Shown here piece by piece: positions 47,646 through 55,025 of a stretch of 64,000 bases of DNA. The first letter of the stretch is position 1. Each line of letters starts with the position of its first letter. The position numbers and the translations under genes were made by a program. Source of the stretch: Campylobacter concisus (GTDB taxonomy: Bacteria > Campylobacterota > Campylobacteria > Campylobacterales > Campylobacteraceae); assembly GCF_002913715.1 (NCBI RefSeq), contig NZ_PPCE01000009.1:682001-746000 (forward strand). Reading direction: 5' to 3'. The notes under the pieces were generated by a model. That model searched no databases, was not told the origin of the DNA, and worked only from the letters and a program-made list of their open reading frames with translations.

Positions 47646-48659
47646 AATTTTATCAATTATCTCTTTTGCTCCATTTGGCAAAAGGATCTCTTTTAGAGCT
47701 TTACTGCTTTTGTTTAGATCAAAATTTTCTATCATTCTTATAACTTCGTCTTTGTCTAAAATTTCTCCATTTTGCAAGCAAATTTCAGCAATGCCTTTAT
47801 CTTTTAAAAAATTTGCATTGTAGTATTGATGATTACCAGCGGCATAAGGAAATGGCACAAAGATAGATGGCAAAGCATTTGCACAAAGCTCCCAAAGCGA
47901 GCTAGCTCCAGCCCTTGATATGGCAAGGTCAGCCTTGCTCATCTTATTTTCTATCTCTTTACTAAATTCAAAAATTTCTAAATTCGTTTCATTAAAGCCA
48001 AGTTCATCATATTTTTTTTTAAGTTCATCAAAGCCGTTTTTACCACATTGATGAATTATATTTATGCCTTTTTCTTTAAGATATGGAGCTAAATTTATAG
48101 CTAGCTCGTTTATCGCTTTTGCGCCTTGCGAGCCACCCAAAAACAAAATAGTCTTTAGCTCCTCTCTCACTCTTGCACTATCGAAAAATTTCTTTGCCAC
48201 TGGGTAAGGGTAGGGCAAAGCTTCATCATAAGAGCTAAAAAAGTCTTTCGCATAAGGCTTTAAAATTTTATTTAGTTTGCCCATTACAGCATTTTGTTCG
48301 TGGATAAAAAGTGGTACTTTTGAGATAATGGCTGCAATAGCCGCTGGAGCTGCTGAATAGCCACCAACGCTAATGACTGCCTTAACGTCATTTTGCTTAA
48401 AAATTTTTCTACATTTTAAAGCAAGATTTACGATATTTGTTAGTGATTTTAGCTTAGCAAAGCCTCTTTTATTTACCACGCCACTACTTGGCAAGAAAAA
48501 TTTTTGTAAAAAATTCTCGTCATTTTCAAACCAAAATTTATCTTGCCCACTAGTTGAACCAATAAAAATGGGCTTAATATCTCGTCTATTTAGCTCCTCG
48601 CAAAAGCTTCTTGCGATCGCTAAATGTCCACCAGTGCCTCCACCGCAAATAACAATCAT
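47637..48659 (-). CDS. murG: UDP-GlcNAc:lipid I N-acetylglucosaminyltransferase
   Basis: Makes lipid II from lipid I on the inner face of the membrane. The 340 residues start IVICGGGTGGHLAIARSF. Other marks are VISVGGYSAAPAAIAA, FIHEQNAVMGKLNKIL, LFLGGSQGAKAINEL, ISRAGASSLWELCANALPSIFVPFPYAAGNHQYYNA. It overlaps ftsW by 4 bases; the pair is also adjacent in C. jejuni. Confidence 0.96.
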   Translation of the reverse strand: MIVICGGGTGGHLAIARSFCEELNRRDIKPIFIGSTSGQDKFWFENDENFLQKFFLPSSGVVNKRGFAKLKSLTNIVNLALKCRKIFKQNDVKAVISVGGYSAAPAAIAAIISKVPLFIHEQNAVMGKLNKILKPYAKDFFSSYDEALPYPYPVAKKFFDSARVREELKTILFLGGSQGAKAINELAINLAPYLKEKGINIIHQCGKNGFDELKKKYDELGFNETNLEIFEFSKEIENKMSKADLAISRAGASSLWELCANALPSIFVPFPYAAGNHQYYNANFLKDKGIAEICLQNGEILDKDEVIRMIENFDLNKSSKALKEILLPNGAKEIIDKILN

Positions 48660-49816
48660 AATTTTGCCCTTTTACTAACCATCAAAACCATGCCGATACC
48701 GATACAAATCGCAAGCACGGAGCTACCACCGTAACTAAGAAATGGCACAGCAATACCCTTAATAGGCGTGATCGATGTGATACCGTAGCTATTCATTAAA
48801 AATGAAAACGATAAGATAAGCCCGACACCAAGTGTAAATAGATGATAGACCTTATTTTCGCTTCTGGCTGAAATTCTAAAAATTCTATAAAGTAGCGTTA
48901 TAAATATAGCTACGATACACAAAATACCAAATACACCGACCTCTTCAGCGATACCAGCTAATACAAAGTCAGTATGGACCTCACTTAAAAAGCCGAGCTT
49001 AAAGATACCAGCGCCAAGCCCTTCGCCGAAAAATTCGCCATGCTTTATAGCGTTTAACGAGTGAGAAATTTGATATGGCTCTGGTGCATCAGCCACTCTT
49101 AATACATCTGCAACGCTATCAGGCAAGAAAGAAAGCACCATATTTTGTATTGTGCCCCACCATGACTTTATACGTAAAATTCTATGCTCAGAGCTGACTA
49201 TCGCTACTGTCATAACAAAAGCAGCCCCTAAGATACCGATACTAAAAAGTCTCGCACTTGCTCCTGCGAAAAGTGCCATCGTCACAAATGTAAGCGCCAG
49301 CACGACTACTTGACCAAGGTCATTTTGCATAACAGCGATAAGAAAGATGGCAACACCAAAAAGAATAATATAAGGCATGAGTATCTTAATCTCATCTAGC
49401 AAGGTCCTTTTGCCTTCACTAAATTTTCTAGTAAAACTCCAAGCTAAGAAGTAGACAAAACCGATTTTAAAAAACTCAACTGGAGCTAGCGAAAAGCCAG
49501 GTAGCCTAATCCAACGTCTAGCACCACCAGCATCAGTCACCATTGAAGCTGGCAATGCATGCATTAGCCCCATGGCGATGCCGCAAGATATAAGAAGCCC
49601 AAACCCTATCCAAACAAGCGTTTTTTCGGGATTGAGCCTAGAGAGCCACCACATAATGAAAATTCCGATACAACCAACAATAAACTGGCGGATGAAAAAG
49701 TGAAATTCGTCATAATTAAAAAATAAAACCGTAAAAACTGGCAAAGATAGTGAAAAAATAATGCTTATAGCGATCAAAGTCGAACAAAGATAGAAAATGA
49801 TCTTATCAACTGCCAA
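48656..49816 (-). CDS. ftsW: cell-division peptidoglycan polymerase FtsW (SEDS family)
   Basis: Multi-pass SEDS glycosyltransferase acting with a class B PBP at the septum. The 386 residues hold about ten membrane segments. SEDS blocks include AGGARRWIRLPGFSLAPVEFFKIGFV, MQNDLGQVVVLALTF, SLNAIKHGEFFGEGLGAGIFKLGFLSEVHTDFVLAGIAEE and ITPIKGIAVPFLSYGGSSVLA. The murG neighbour favours FtsW over RodA. Confidence 0.93.
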   Translation of the reverse strand: MAVDKIIFYLCSTLIAISIIFSLSLPVFTVLFFNYDEFHFFIRQFIVGCIGIFIMWWLSRLNPEKTLVWIGFGLLISCGIAMGLMHALPASMVTDAGGARRWIRLPGFSLAPVEFFKIGFVYFLAWSFTRKFSEGKRTLLDEIKILMPYIILFGVAIFLIAVMQNDLGQVVVLALTFVTMALFAGASARLFSIGILGAAFVMTVAIVSSEHRILRIKSWWGTIQNMVLSFLPDSVADVLRVADAPEPYQISHSLNAIKHGEFFGEGLGAGIFKLGFLSEVHTDFVLAGIAEEVGVFGILCIVAIFITLLYRIFRISARSENKVYHLFTLGVGLILSFSFLMNSYGITSITPIKGIAVPFLSYGGSSVLAICIGIGMVLMVSKRAKL

Positions 49817-49882
49817 AATTTAACTCCAAGTTTTAAAAGTGCCAAAGTATAATAAAAAACGGCTTACAAAGATATTATTTGC

Positions 49883-49888
49883 TATAAT
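49883..49888 (+). promoter_or_regulatory. extended -10 box of murI
   Basis: TATAAT preceded by TTTGC, 20 bases before the murI ATG at 49909 and in the spacer shared with divergent ftsW. Confidence 0.55.
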
Positions 49889-49908
49889 TGCAGGCTTTAA
49901 GGAAGGGC

Positions 49909-50697
49909 ATGAAGATAGGTATATTTGACTCAGGACTTGGCGGACTGAGCGTCTTAAATGAAGCTTTAAGTAAGCTTAGCGAGCATGATTTTTTATATTA
50001 CGCAGACGTTAAAAATGTCCCGTATGGACAAAAAAGCAGGGATGAGATCTTAAAATTTAGCTTTGATGCGGTGAAATTTCTCATAGAAAATGGCGCAAAC
50101 GCCGTTGTAGTAGCTTGTAACACGGCAACAAGCGTGGCGATAAAAGAGCTTAGAGCAAATTTAAATGTACCCATAATCGGCATGGAGCCAGCTGTAAAAA
50201 AAGCTCATGACTTAAGCCATAATGATGCCTTAAAGACGCTTGTCATAGCCACTCCAGTCACTGTAAATGGCGCAAAACTAAAAGAGCTGATCGCAAATTT
50301 ACACGCAAAAGATAAGACTGAGCTGCTCGCTCTACCACGCCTTGTAAATTTTGCTGAAAATGGGGAATTTGACACCGAGAATGTGAAATCATATCTAAAA
50401 GAAGAGTTAGCTAAATTTGATCTAAGCAAATTTGGTTTTTTAGTGCTTGGCTGCACACACTTTAACTATTTTAAAGATAGTCTAAGAGAAATTTTGCCAT
50501 CAGCTATAAGTATAATTGATGGCAACGAAGGGACAATAAACCGCCTTATAAGCGAGCTTGGACTAAAAATTTCTACTTTAAATAAAGCCCCAAAAGTTAG
50601 ATTTTTCTATTCTGGTGATGAAGTATTCAGTAAATTTGAGCTAGATAAAATTTCAAGAAATTTAACTCATCTAGAAAAGATGAGGGCGATTTGCTAG
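49909..50697 (+). CDS. murI: glutamate racemase
   Basis: Makes D-glutamate for peptidoglycan. The 262 residues begin KIGIFDSGLGGLSVLNEAL. The two catalytic cysteines lie in VVACNTATSVAIKEL and LVLGCTHFNYF. I chose ATG 49909, which has AAGGAAGGG upstream and gives the normal family start. A TTG at 49888 overlaps the -10 box and cannot be the start of the transcript predicted here. Confidence 0.95.
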   Translation: MKIGIFDSGLGGLSVLNEALSKLSEHDFLYYADVKNVPYGQKSRDEILKFSFDAVKFLIENGANAVVVACNTATSVAIKELRANLNVPIIGMEPAVKKAHDLSHNDALKTLVIATPVTVNGAKLKELIANLHAKDKTELLALPRLVNFAENGEFDTENVKSYLKEELAKFDLSKFGFLVLGCTHFNYFKDSLREILPSAISIIDGNEGTINRLISELGLKISTLNKAPKVRFFYSGDEVFSKFELDKISRNLTHLEKMRAIC

Positions 50698-50769
50698 GTT
50701 AAATCTAACTAAATAGCACAAATAAAAATTTTATAAAATACACTAAATTTTACATATTTTTATATGTAT

Positions 50770-51360
50770 TTAGCCTTTTCTTTGCCTTATTATATAAACC
50801 ACACTTATTACAGTAACTACAGCCAAAAGAGTGATCGTGATTATTAAAAGTGTCTGTTTGCTAGGATTTGAACCTAGAAAATAGCCAACTCCAAGCAAAA
50901 CAGCACACCAAATCCCAGCTCCAAGAGTGGTAAATAGGCAAAATCTAAAAATATTCATCTTAGCAAGTCCAGCTGGTAGGCTGATGTATTGACGAATGCC
51001 AGGAATCAGACGTGAGTTAAATGTAGAAATTTCGCCGTGTTTATTGAAAAATGCTTCAAATTTATCCATTTTTTCGTGAGTGATTCCCACAAATTTGCCG
51101 TATTTTAAAACGATCTCGCGACCAAAAAAGTAGCAAAGATAATAGTTAAAAATAGCGCCAAGCAGGCTTCCAAGCGTGCCTGCAAGAAAGGCCAAAATTA
51201 AACTCATTTCACCTTTATGCGCCAAATAGCCAGCCGGTATCATTGCGACCTCGCTTGGAAATGGAAAAAACGAGCTTTCTAAAAACATCATCACAAATAT
51301 GCCAGCATAACCCCAGCTACTTACGCTCGCAACTATAAAATCAATAACATCATGCAGCAT
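50770..51360 (-). CDS. DedA family membrane protein
   Basis: A 196-residue polytopic protein of the DedA/SNARE-associated family, implicated in lipid-carrier flipping and envelope homeostasis. It shows the conserved pattern [43 protein letters not shown] and [50 protein letters not shown]. It lies downstream of the metQ pair with a terminator hairpin in between. Confidence 0.92.
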   Translation of the reverse strand: MLHDVIDFIVASVSSWGYAGIFVMMFLESSFFPFPSEVAMIPAGYLAHKGEMSLILAFLAGTLGSLLGAIFNYYLCYFFGREIVLKYGKFVGITHEKMDKFEAFFNKHGEISTFNSRLIPGIRQYISLPAGLAKMNIFRFCLFTTLGAGIWCAVLLGVGYFLGSNPSKQTLLIITITLLAVVTVISVVYIIRQRKG

Positions 51361-51476
51361 TTAAATTCCTGAAAAATTTTAAAGTGAGCCATTTTAGCAA
51401 AGCATAGCTTAAGCTTTTTGACAAAAATAAAGAGAGTTTATAGCTTATAAAACAAAATGAAATTAGAAACAAAATA

Positions 51477-51492
51477 GGGCGAAAGCTCGCCC
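51477..51492 (-). terminator. intrinsic terminator after the metQ pair
   Basis: GGGCGA pairs with TCGCCC around a 4-base loop. On the minus strand it begins 6 bases after the end of the second metQ and is followed by TATTTTG. Confidence 0.65.
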
Positions 51493-51497
51493 CGTTT

Positions 51498-52277
51498 TTA
51501 AAATGCAGGTATAACTTCGCCTTTATAGCGAGTAATGATAAAATTTTTAGTATCAGGGCTAAGTACCGCATCAATCAAAGCTTTGATTTTAGGGTTATTT
51601 TCGTTGCCAGCCTTTGTGACGATGATGTTAGCATAAGGACTGTTGGCGTCTTCAAGCAAAAGTGCGTCTTTTGCCACGCTCATGCCAAGATCAAGGACGA
51701 AATTTGTACTAATGGCAGCGATATCGACATCATCAAGCGTTCTTGGTATCTGAGCACCCTCAAGCTCTACAAACTGTAAATTTTTAGAATTTTTAGTTAT
51801 GTCATTTATAGTTGCAACTTTTGCGTTTTTATCGATCTCGATAAGACCAGCCTTTTCTAAAATTCTAAGCGCTCTATTGCCATTTGATGGATCATAAGCG
51901 ATCGCAACTTTTGCACCATCTTTTAACTCTTTTATGTTTTTTATCTTTTTAGAATAAAAGCCAAGTGGCTCAACATGGACATTTGCAACACTTACAAGAT
52001 GCAAGCCTCTAGCCTTGTTTTGCTCCTCAAGATATGGTAAATGCTGAAAGAAATTTGCGTCCAAACTGCCATCTTCTGTGGCGACATTTGGGATAGAGTA
52101 GTCTGAAATTTCAGAGATAACAAGGTCGTAGCCTTTCTCTTTTAGCTTTGGCTTTACAAATTCTAAAATTTCAGCGTGTGGTACTGGCGAGACGCCGACT
52201 ACGATAGTGTGGTCCTTGTCGGCTGCGTGAAGGCTTAGAGCAACTAAAGATGCGGTTAAAAGTTTGATAAATTTCAT
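51498..52277 (-). CDS. metQ: MetQ-like substrate-binding protein, second copy
   Basis: A 259-residue NlpA/MetQ-family periplasmic binding protein. It has a signal peptide (LLTASLVALSLHAA) but no lipobox cysteine, so it is probably soluble in the periplasm. Family blocks are PVPHAEILEFVKP, ATEDGSLDANFFQHLPYLEEQN, and IPRTLDDVDIAAISTNFVLD. The ligand-loop motif is YDPSNGNRAL, where the other copy has the usual NDPTNESRAL, so ligand preference may differ. Identity with the first copy is roughly one half by eye. An inverted repeat lies in front of it. Confidence 0.88.
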   Translation of the reverse strand: MKFIKLLTASLVALSLHAADKDHTIVVGVSPVPHAEILEFVKPKLKEKGYDLVISEISDYSIPNVATEDGSLDANFFQHLPYLEEQNKARGLHLVSVANVHVEPLGFYSKKIKNIKELKDGAKVAIAYDPSNGNRALRILEKAGLIEIDKNAKVATINDITKNSKNLQFVELEGAQIPRTLDDVDIAAISTNFVLDLGMSVAKDALLLEDANSPYANIIVTKAGNENNPKIKALIDAVLSPDTKNFIITRYKGEVIPAF

Positions 52278-52300
52278 TGTTTTTCCTTTTTTATTTGGTT

Positions 52301-52339
52301 TAAGCGACGCTAAAAAGGTAAAAGCTTTTACGTCGCTTA
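52301..52339 (-). other. inverted repeat between the two metQ genes
   Basis: TAAGCGACG (52301-52309) and CGTCGCTTA (52331-52339) are perfectly complementary over 9 bases, with a further TAAAAGCTTTTA palindrome in the loop. No T-run follows on the minus strand. It may stabilise or partly terminate the metQ message and so lower expression of the second copy. Confidence 0.55.
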
Positions 52340-52352
52340 TTTAAAATTTTAA

Positions 52353-53135
52353 TTAAAATGCTGGAAGAATCGCGCCGTTGTATTTGATCTCGATAAATTT
52401 CTTAACTTCTGATGAGTTTATAGCTTTATCAAGAGCTTTTATTTTAGGGCTATTTTCGTTGCCAGACTTTACTACAACGTAGTTTACATATGGGCTATTT
52501 TTGCTTTCAAGCACAAGTGCGTCTTTTACCGGATTGAGATTTGCATTTAGCGCGTAGTTTGTGTTGATAACTGCGATAGTAACGTCATCAAGTGTTCTTG
52601 GCACTTGAGCAGTCTCGATCTCTTCAAATTTAAGCTTTTTAGGGTTATCAACTATATCAAGTGGGGTTTTTAGCGGGTTGTTGTTTAGCTTGATAAGTCC
52701 AGCGCTGGCTATGATGTCAAGTGCGCGGCTCTCGTTTGTTGGGTCATTTGGGATAGAAACAACCGCGCCATCTTTTAGCTCTTTTATGTCTTTAATCTTT
52801 TTAGAATAAACGCCCATTGGCTCAAGATGAACGCCAACTGTTTTTACAAGGTGAGTGCCTTTGTTTTTGTTAAATTCTTCAAGATATGGGATGTGCTGAA
52901 AGAAGTTTGCGTCAAGGTCGCCGTCCTCTGTCGCAAGGTTTGGCGTGGTGTAGTCGTTAAATTCTTTGATCTCAAGTGTGTAGCCATCTTTTGCCAAAAT
53001 AGGCTTTACAACCTCTAAAATTTCAGCATGTGGGATAGGTGTAGCACCGACGATTATTGTTTTTGACTTGTCAGCAGCATTTGCGCTAACGCTAAGGCCT
53101 AGGGCAACTAAAGAGGTAAGAAGTAGTTTTTTCAT
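52353..53135 (-). CDS. metQ: MetQ-like methionine-binding protein, first copy
   Basis: A 260-residue NlpA/MetQ-family binding protein for the MetNI transporter. The signal peptide (LLLTSLVALGLSVSANAA) lacks a lipobox cysteine. It contains TPIPHAEILEVVKP, ATEDGDLDANFFQHIPYLEEFN, the usual methionine-loop motif IPNDPTNESRALDI, and VPRTLDDVTIAVINTNYAL. Its ribosome site AAAAAAGGAT (53141-53150) has a perfect complement 17 bases upstream, so translation may be controlled by the leader described at 53136-53319. Confidence 0.92.
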   Translation of the reverse strand: MKKLLLTSLVALGLSVSANAADKSKTIIVGATPIPHAEILEVVKPILAKDGYTLEIKEFNDYTTPNLATEDGDLDANFFQHIPYLEEFNKNKGTHLVKTVGVHLEPMGVYSKKIKDIKELKDGAVVSIPNDPTNESRALDIIASAGLIKLNNNPLKTPLDIVDNPKKLKFEEIETAQVPRTLDDVTIAVINTNYALNANLNPVKDALVLESKNSPYVNYVVVKSGNENSPKIKALDKAINSSEVKKFIEIKYNGAILPAF

Positions 53136-53140
53136 TTATT

Positions 53141-53177
53141 ATCCTTTTTTAAAATTTGCCAAGCACCAAAAAAGGAT
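53141..53177 (-). promoter_or_regulatory. hairpin that would mask the metQ ribosome site
   Basis: In the minus-strand RNA AUCCUUUUUU (53177-53168) can pair perfectly with AAAAAAGGAU (53150-53141), which is the Shine-Dalgarno sequence of metQ, ending 5 bases before its AUG. The loop of 17 bases carries GUGCUU, complementary to AAGCAC just after the leader ORF. Confidence 0.6.
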
Positions 53178-53196
53178 AAATTTAAGCTAGAGGGTT

Positions 53197-53257
53197 AAAT
53201 TTCTTTTTAAGCGCTTAAGCTAGTTCTAAGCACTTAAAAAGAAATTTTGTGCTTAGA
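53197..53257 (-). promoter_or_regulatory. two mutually exclusive hairpins in the metQ leader
   Basis: Arms 53228-53247 and 53197-53216 pair over 20 bases around an 11-base loop. The only imperfect pair is G-U in the minus-strand RNA but A-C on the other strand, so the structure favours the metQ transcript. A competing 9-base perfect stem joins 53249-53257 with 53225-53233, which lies in the first arm and loop of the long stem. Neither has a T-run after it. Confidence 0.6.
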
Positions 53258-53259
53258 GA

Positions 53260-53319
53260 TTAGTCTTTCGACAACGCGTTTTTTAATAGGCGGCACATGT
53301 GGCACATATCTGATTTCAT
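53260..53319 (-). CDS. candidate leader peptide of 19 residues before metQ
   Basis: A short ORF reads MKSDMCHMCRLLKNALSKD, with Met at 1, 5 and 8 and Cys at 6 and 9. AAAGGA lies 7 bases before its ATG, as strong a ribosome site as those of the metQ genes. Its stop codon is 2 bases before the first strand of the competing hairpin at 53249-53257, where a ribosome would cover that strand. I infer a regulatory leader peptide sensing Met or Cys supply. It could also be a tiny CxxC metal-binding protein, or chance. Confidence 0.5.
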   Translation of the reverse strand: MKSDMCHMCRLLKNALSKD

Positions 53320-53353
53320 CTTTTATCCTTTCAGCTAAAAATTAATTCGGGCA

Positions 53354-53377
53354 ATTTTAAGGAAAAAAGCTTAAAAT
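53354..53377 (-). promoter_or_regulatory. putative leader promoter inside an inverted repeat
   Basis: On the minus strand TAAAAT (53354-53359) could be a -10 box placing the start near 53347, 28 bases before the leader ORF. It lies in one arm of ATTTTAAG (53354-53361) / CTTAAAAT (53370-53377). The repeat could be an operator, or a weak terminator behind metI. Confidence 0.4.
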
Positions 53378-53394
53378 CAGATAAAAACAAAGGC

Positions 53395-54069
53395 CTATTT
53401 TTTAGAAATTTTATATAAGTAGTTACCTAGAACTTGAAAAATTTGAACCATAATGATAAGAATAACCACGGTGTAGAGCATGATATCTGGGCGAAATCTC
53501 TGATATCCGTAGTTTATAGCAACAGATCCTAGTCCGCCACCGCCAACTGCACCAGCCATCGCTGAAAAGCCGATATTTACGATAAGCGTTAGCGTAAATG
53601 CCGAGATGATGCCAGGAAGCGCCTCTACAAACATCACACGAAAGATGATCTGAAATTTTGAGCTACCAAAGCTTTGAGCAGCTTCGATGATGCCTTTATC
53701 AACCTCTTTTAGAGCATTTTCAATGAGCCTTGCCACAAAGGGAGCCGCTCCGATAGTTAGCGGAACGATCGCAGCCGTGGTGCCGATGCTTGTGCCTACT
53801 ATCATTTTTGTGACCGGAAAGAGCACAATGATCAAAATGATAAACGGAAAGCTTCTAAGCACGTTTATAACGATATCGAGCACAAAATAAAGCTGCTTGT
53901 TTGGCTTTAGCCCGTCTTTGTCTGAAAGAATGAGCAAAACCGCAGGTATGAGGCCTATGGCAAAGGCGAGCAGGGTAGAGACTATGCTCATATATAGCGT
54001 CTCGCCGATAGCTGGCAAAAGTATCCTAGAGAAAACATCTGGAAATTTAGAAAAATCAATACCAAACAT
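53395..54069 (-). CDS. metI: methionine ABC transporter permease
   Basis: Membrane subunit of the MetNIQ importer, 224 residues with five membrane segments. The EAA-like loop that docks to MetN is EVDKGIIEAAQSFGSSKFQIIFRVMFVEALPGI. NIGFSAMAGAVGGGGLGSVAINYGYQRF is the MetI end signature. ATG 54069 forms TGATG with the metN stop and has GGGAGG 7 bases before it. The ATG at 54084 has no such site. Confidence 0.93.
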   Translation of the reverse strand: MFGIDFSKFPDVFSRILLPAIGETLYMSIVSTLLAFAIGLIPAVLLILSDKDGLKPNKQLYFVLDIVINVLRSFPFIILIIVLFPVTKMIVGTSIGTTAAIVPLTIGAAPFVARLIENALKEVDKGIIEAAQSFGSSKFQIIFRVMFVEALPGIISAFTLTLIVNIGFSAMAGAVGGGGLGSVAINYGYQRFRPDIMLYTVVILIIMVQIFQVLGNYLYKISKK

Positions 54070-55025
54070 CAAGCGACCTCCCATAAAACGCCACTTTGCT
54101 TGATATAGTTAAGTACGTTTTCTTTATCTTTTTCATCTATGTTTATGACAAGTGAGCCAAGGACGTTGTCGTTTAGCTTTTCAAGCTTGCCCCAGACTAT
54201 GTTAAAGTCGATATTTAGGCTTCTTGCCATGTGCGTGATCACGCTGTTTTGAGCCACTTCTTTTGGGAAAAATAGTCTGATATTTGTGCCAGTGCTTGGC
54301 AAAATTTCAACTTCACCCAAAAACTCTTTCATCTTCTCATCTGGCTTTAAAAATAGCTCTTCGATGCTTCCAGAGCCTATGATCTTGCCGCCTTCTAGCA
54401 AGATCGCTCGTTTTGCGATCGATTTTACGACCTCCATCTCGTGAGTGACGATGACAACGCTGATATCTAGCTCTTTGTTTATCTTTTCAAGCAGCTCTAA
54501 AATTTGATTTGTCGTGTTTGGATCAAGAGCCGAAGTCGCCTCGTCACTTAGTAAAATTTTAGGATTTAAAGCAAGCGCTCTAGCGATCGCCACACGCTGT
54601 TTCTGGCCGCCGCTTAGCTCGCTTGGATAGCTCTTTGCCTTGCTTTCAAGACCGACTAAATTTAAAAGCTCTCTCACTCTTTTTTCAGTTTCATCGCTTT
54701 TATAACCCCAAAATTTAAGCGGAGTAGCGACGTTTTCAAAGACGTTTTTTCTAGCCATCAAGGCAAAATGCTGAAATATCATCCCAACATCTCGCCTTAA
54801 ATGTCTCTGCTGTGTCTCATCTAAATTTTTTATCTCTTGATCAAAGACTTTTAAGCTGCCACCTTGATAGCTCTCAAGTCCGTTTATGCACCTTAAAAGC
54901 GTTGATTTGCCAGCACCGCTGTGCCCCACGATAGCAAAAATTTCGCCCTTTGCAACCTCCAAATTTACATCATAAAGTATCTGCGTACTGCCATAAAATT
55001 TGGTTAAATTTTCTATTTTTATCAC
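54069..55025 (-). CDS. metN: methionine ABC transporter ATPase
   Basis: ATPase of the MetNIQ importer, 318 residues. Walker A is [17 protein letters not shown]-loop [19 protein letters not shown], signature [16 protein letters not shown], Walker [14 protein letters not shown] and switch His [10 protein letters not shown]. The C-terminal ~80 residues are the NIL/ACT-type domain that senses intracellular methionine ([33 protein letters not shown]). The start is GTG 55025, sharing a base with the valS stop (TAGTG), with GGAG 7 bases upstream. Confidence 0.94.
   Translation of the reverse strand: MIKIENLTKFYGSTQILYDVNLEVAKGEIFAIVGHSGAGKSTLLRCINGLESYQGGSLKVFDQEIKNLDETQQRHLRRDVGMIFQHFALMARKNVFENVATPLKFWGYKSDETEKRVRELLNLVGLESKAKSYPSELSGGQKQRVAIARALALNPKILLSDEATSALDPNTTNQILELLEKINKELDISVVIVTHEMEVVKSIAKRAILLEGGKIIGSGSIEELFLKPDEKMKEFLGEVEILPSTGTNIRLFFPKEVAQNSVITHMARSLNIDFNIVWGKLEKLNDNVLGSLVINIDEKDKENVLNYIKQSGVLWEVA

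Noticed and set aside
50751..50768. TACATAT/ATATGTA inverted repeat between murI and the DedA gene as a terminator
   Set aside because: The stem is all A-T except for one pair and overlaps the end region of the DedA gene; too weak to call.
51350..51574. 74-codon minus-strand ORF between metQ and the DedA gene
   Set aside because: It overlaps the end of metQ and its terminator, has no ribosome site, and has the composition of read-through AT-rich spacer.
53197..53247. The 20-base stem before metQ as a simple intrinsic terminator
   Set aside because: AACCCTC, not a T-run, follows it on the minus strand, and the plus strand also lacks one, so control of translation or RNA stability fits better.
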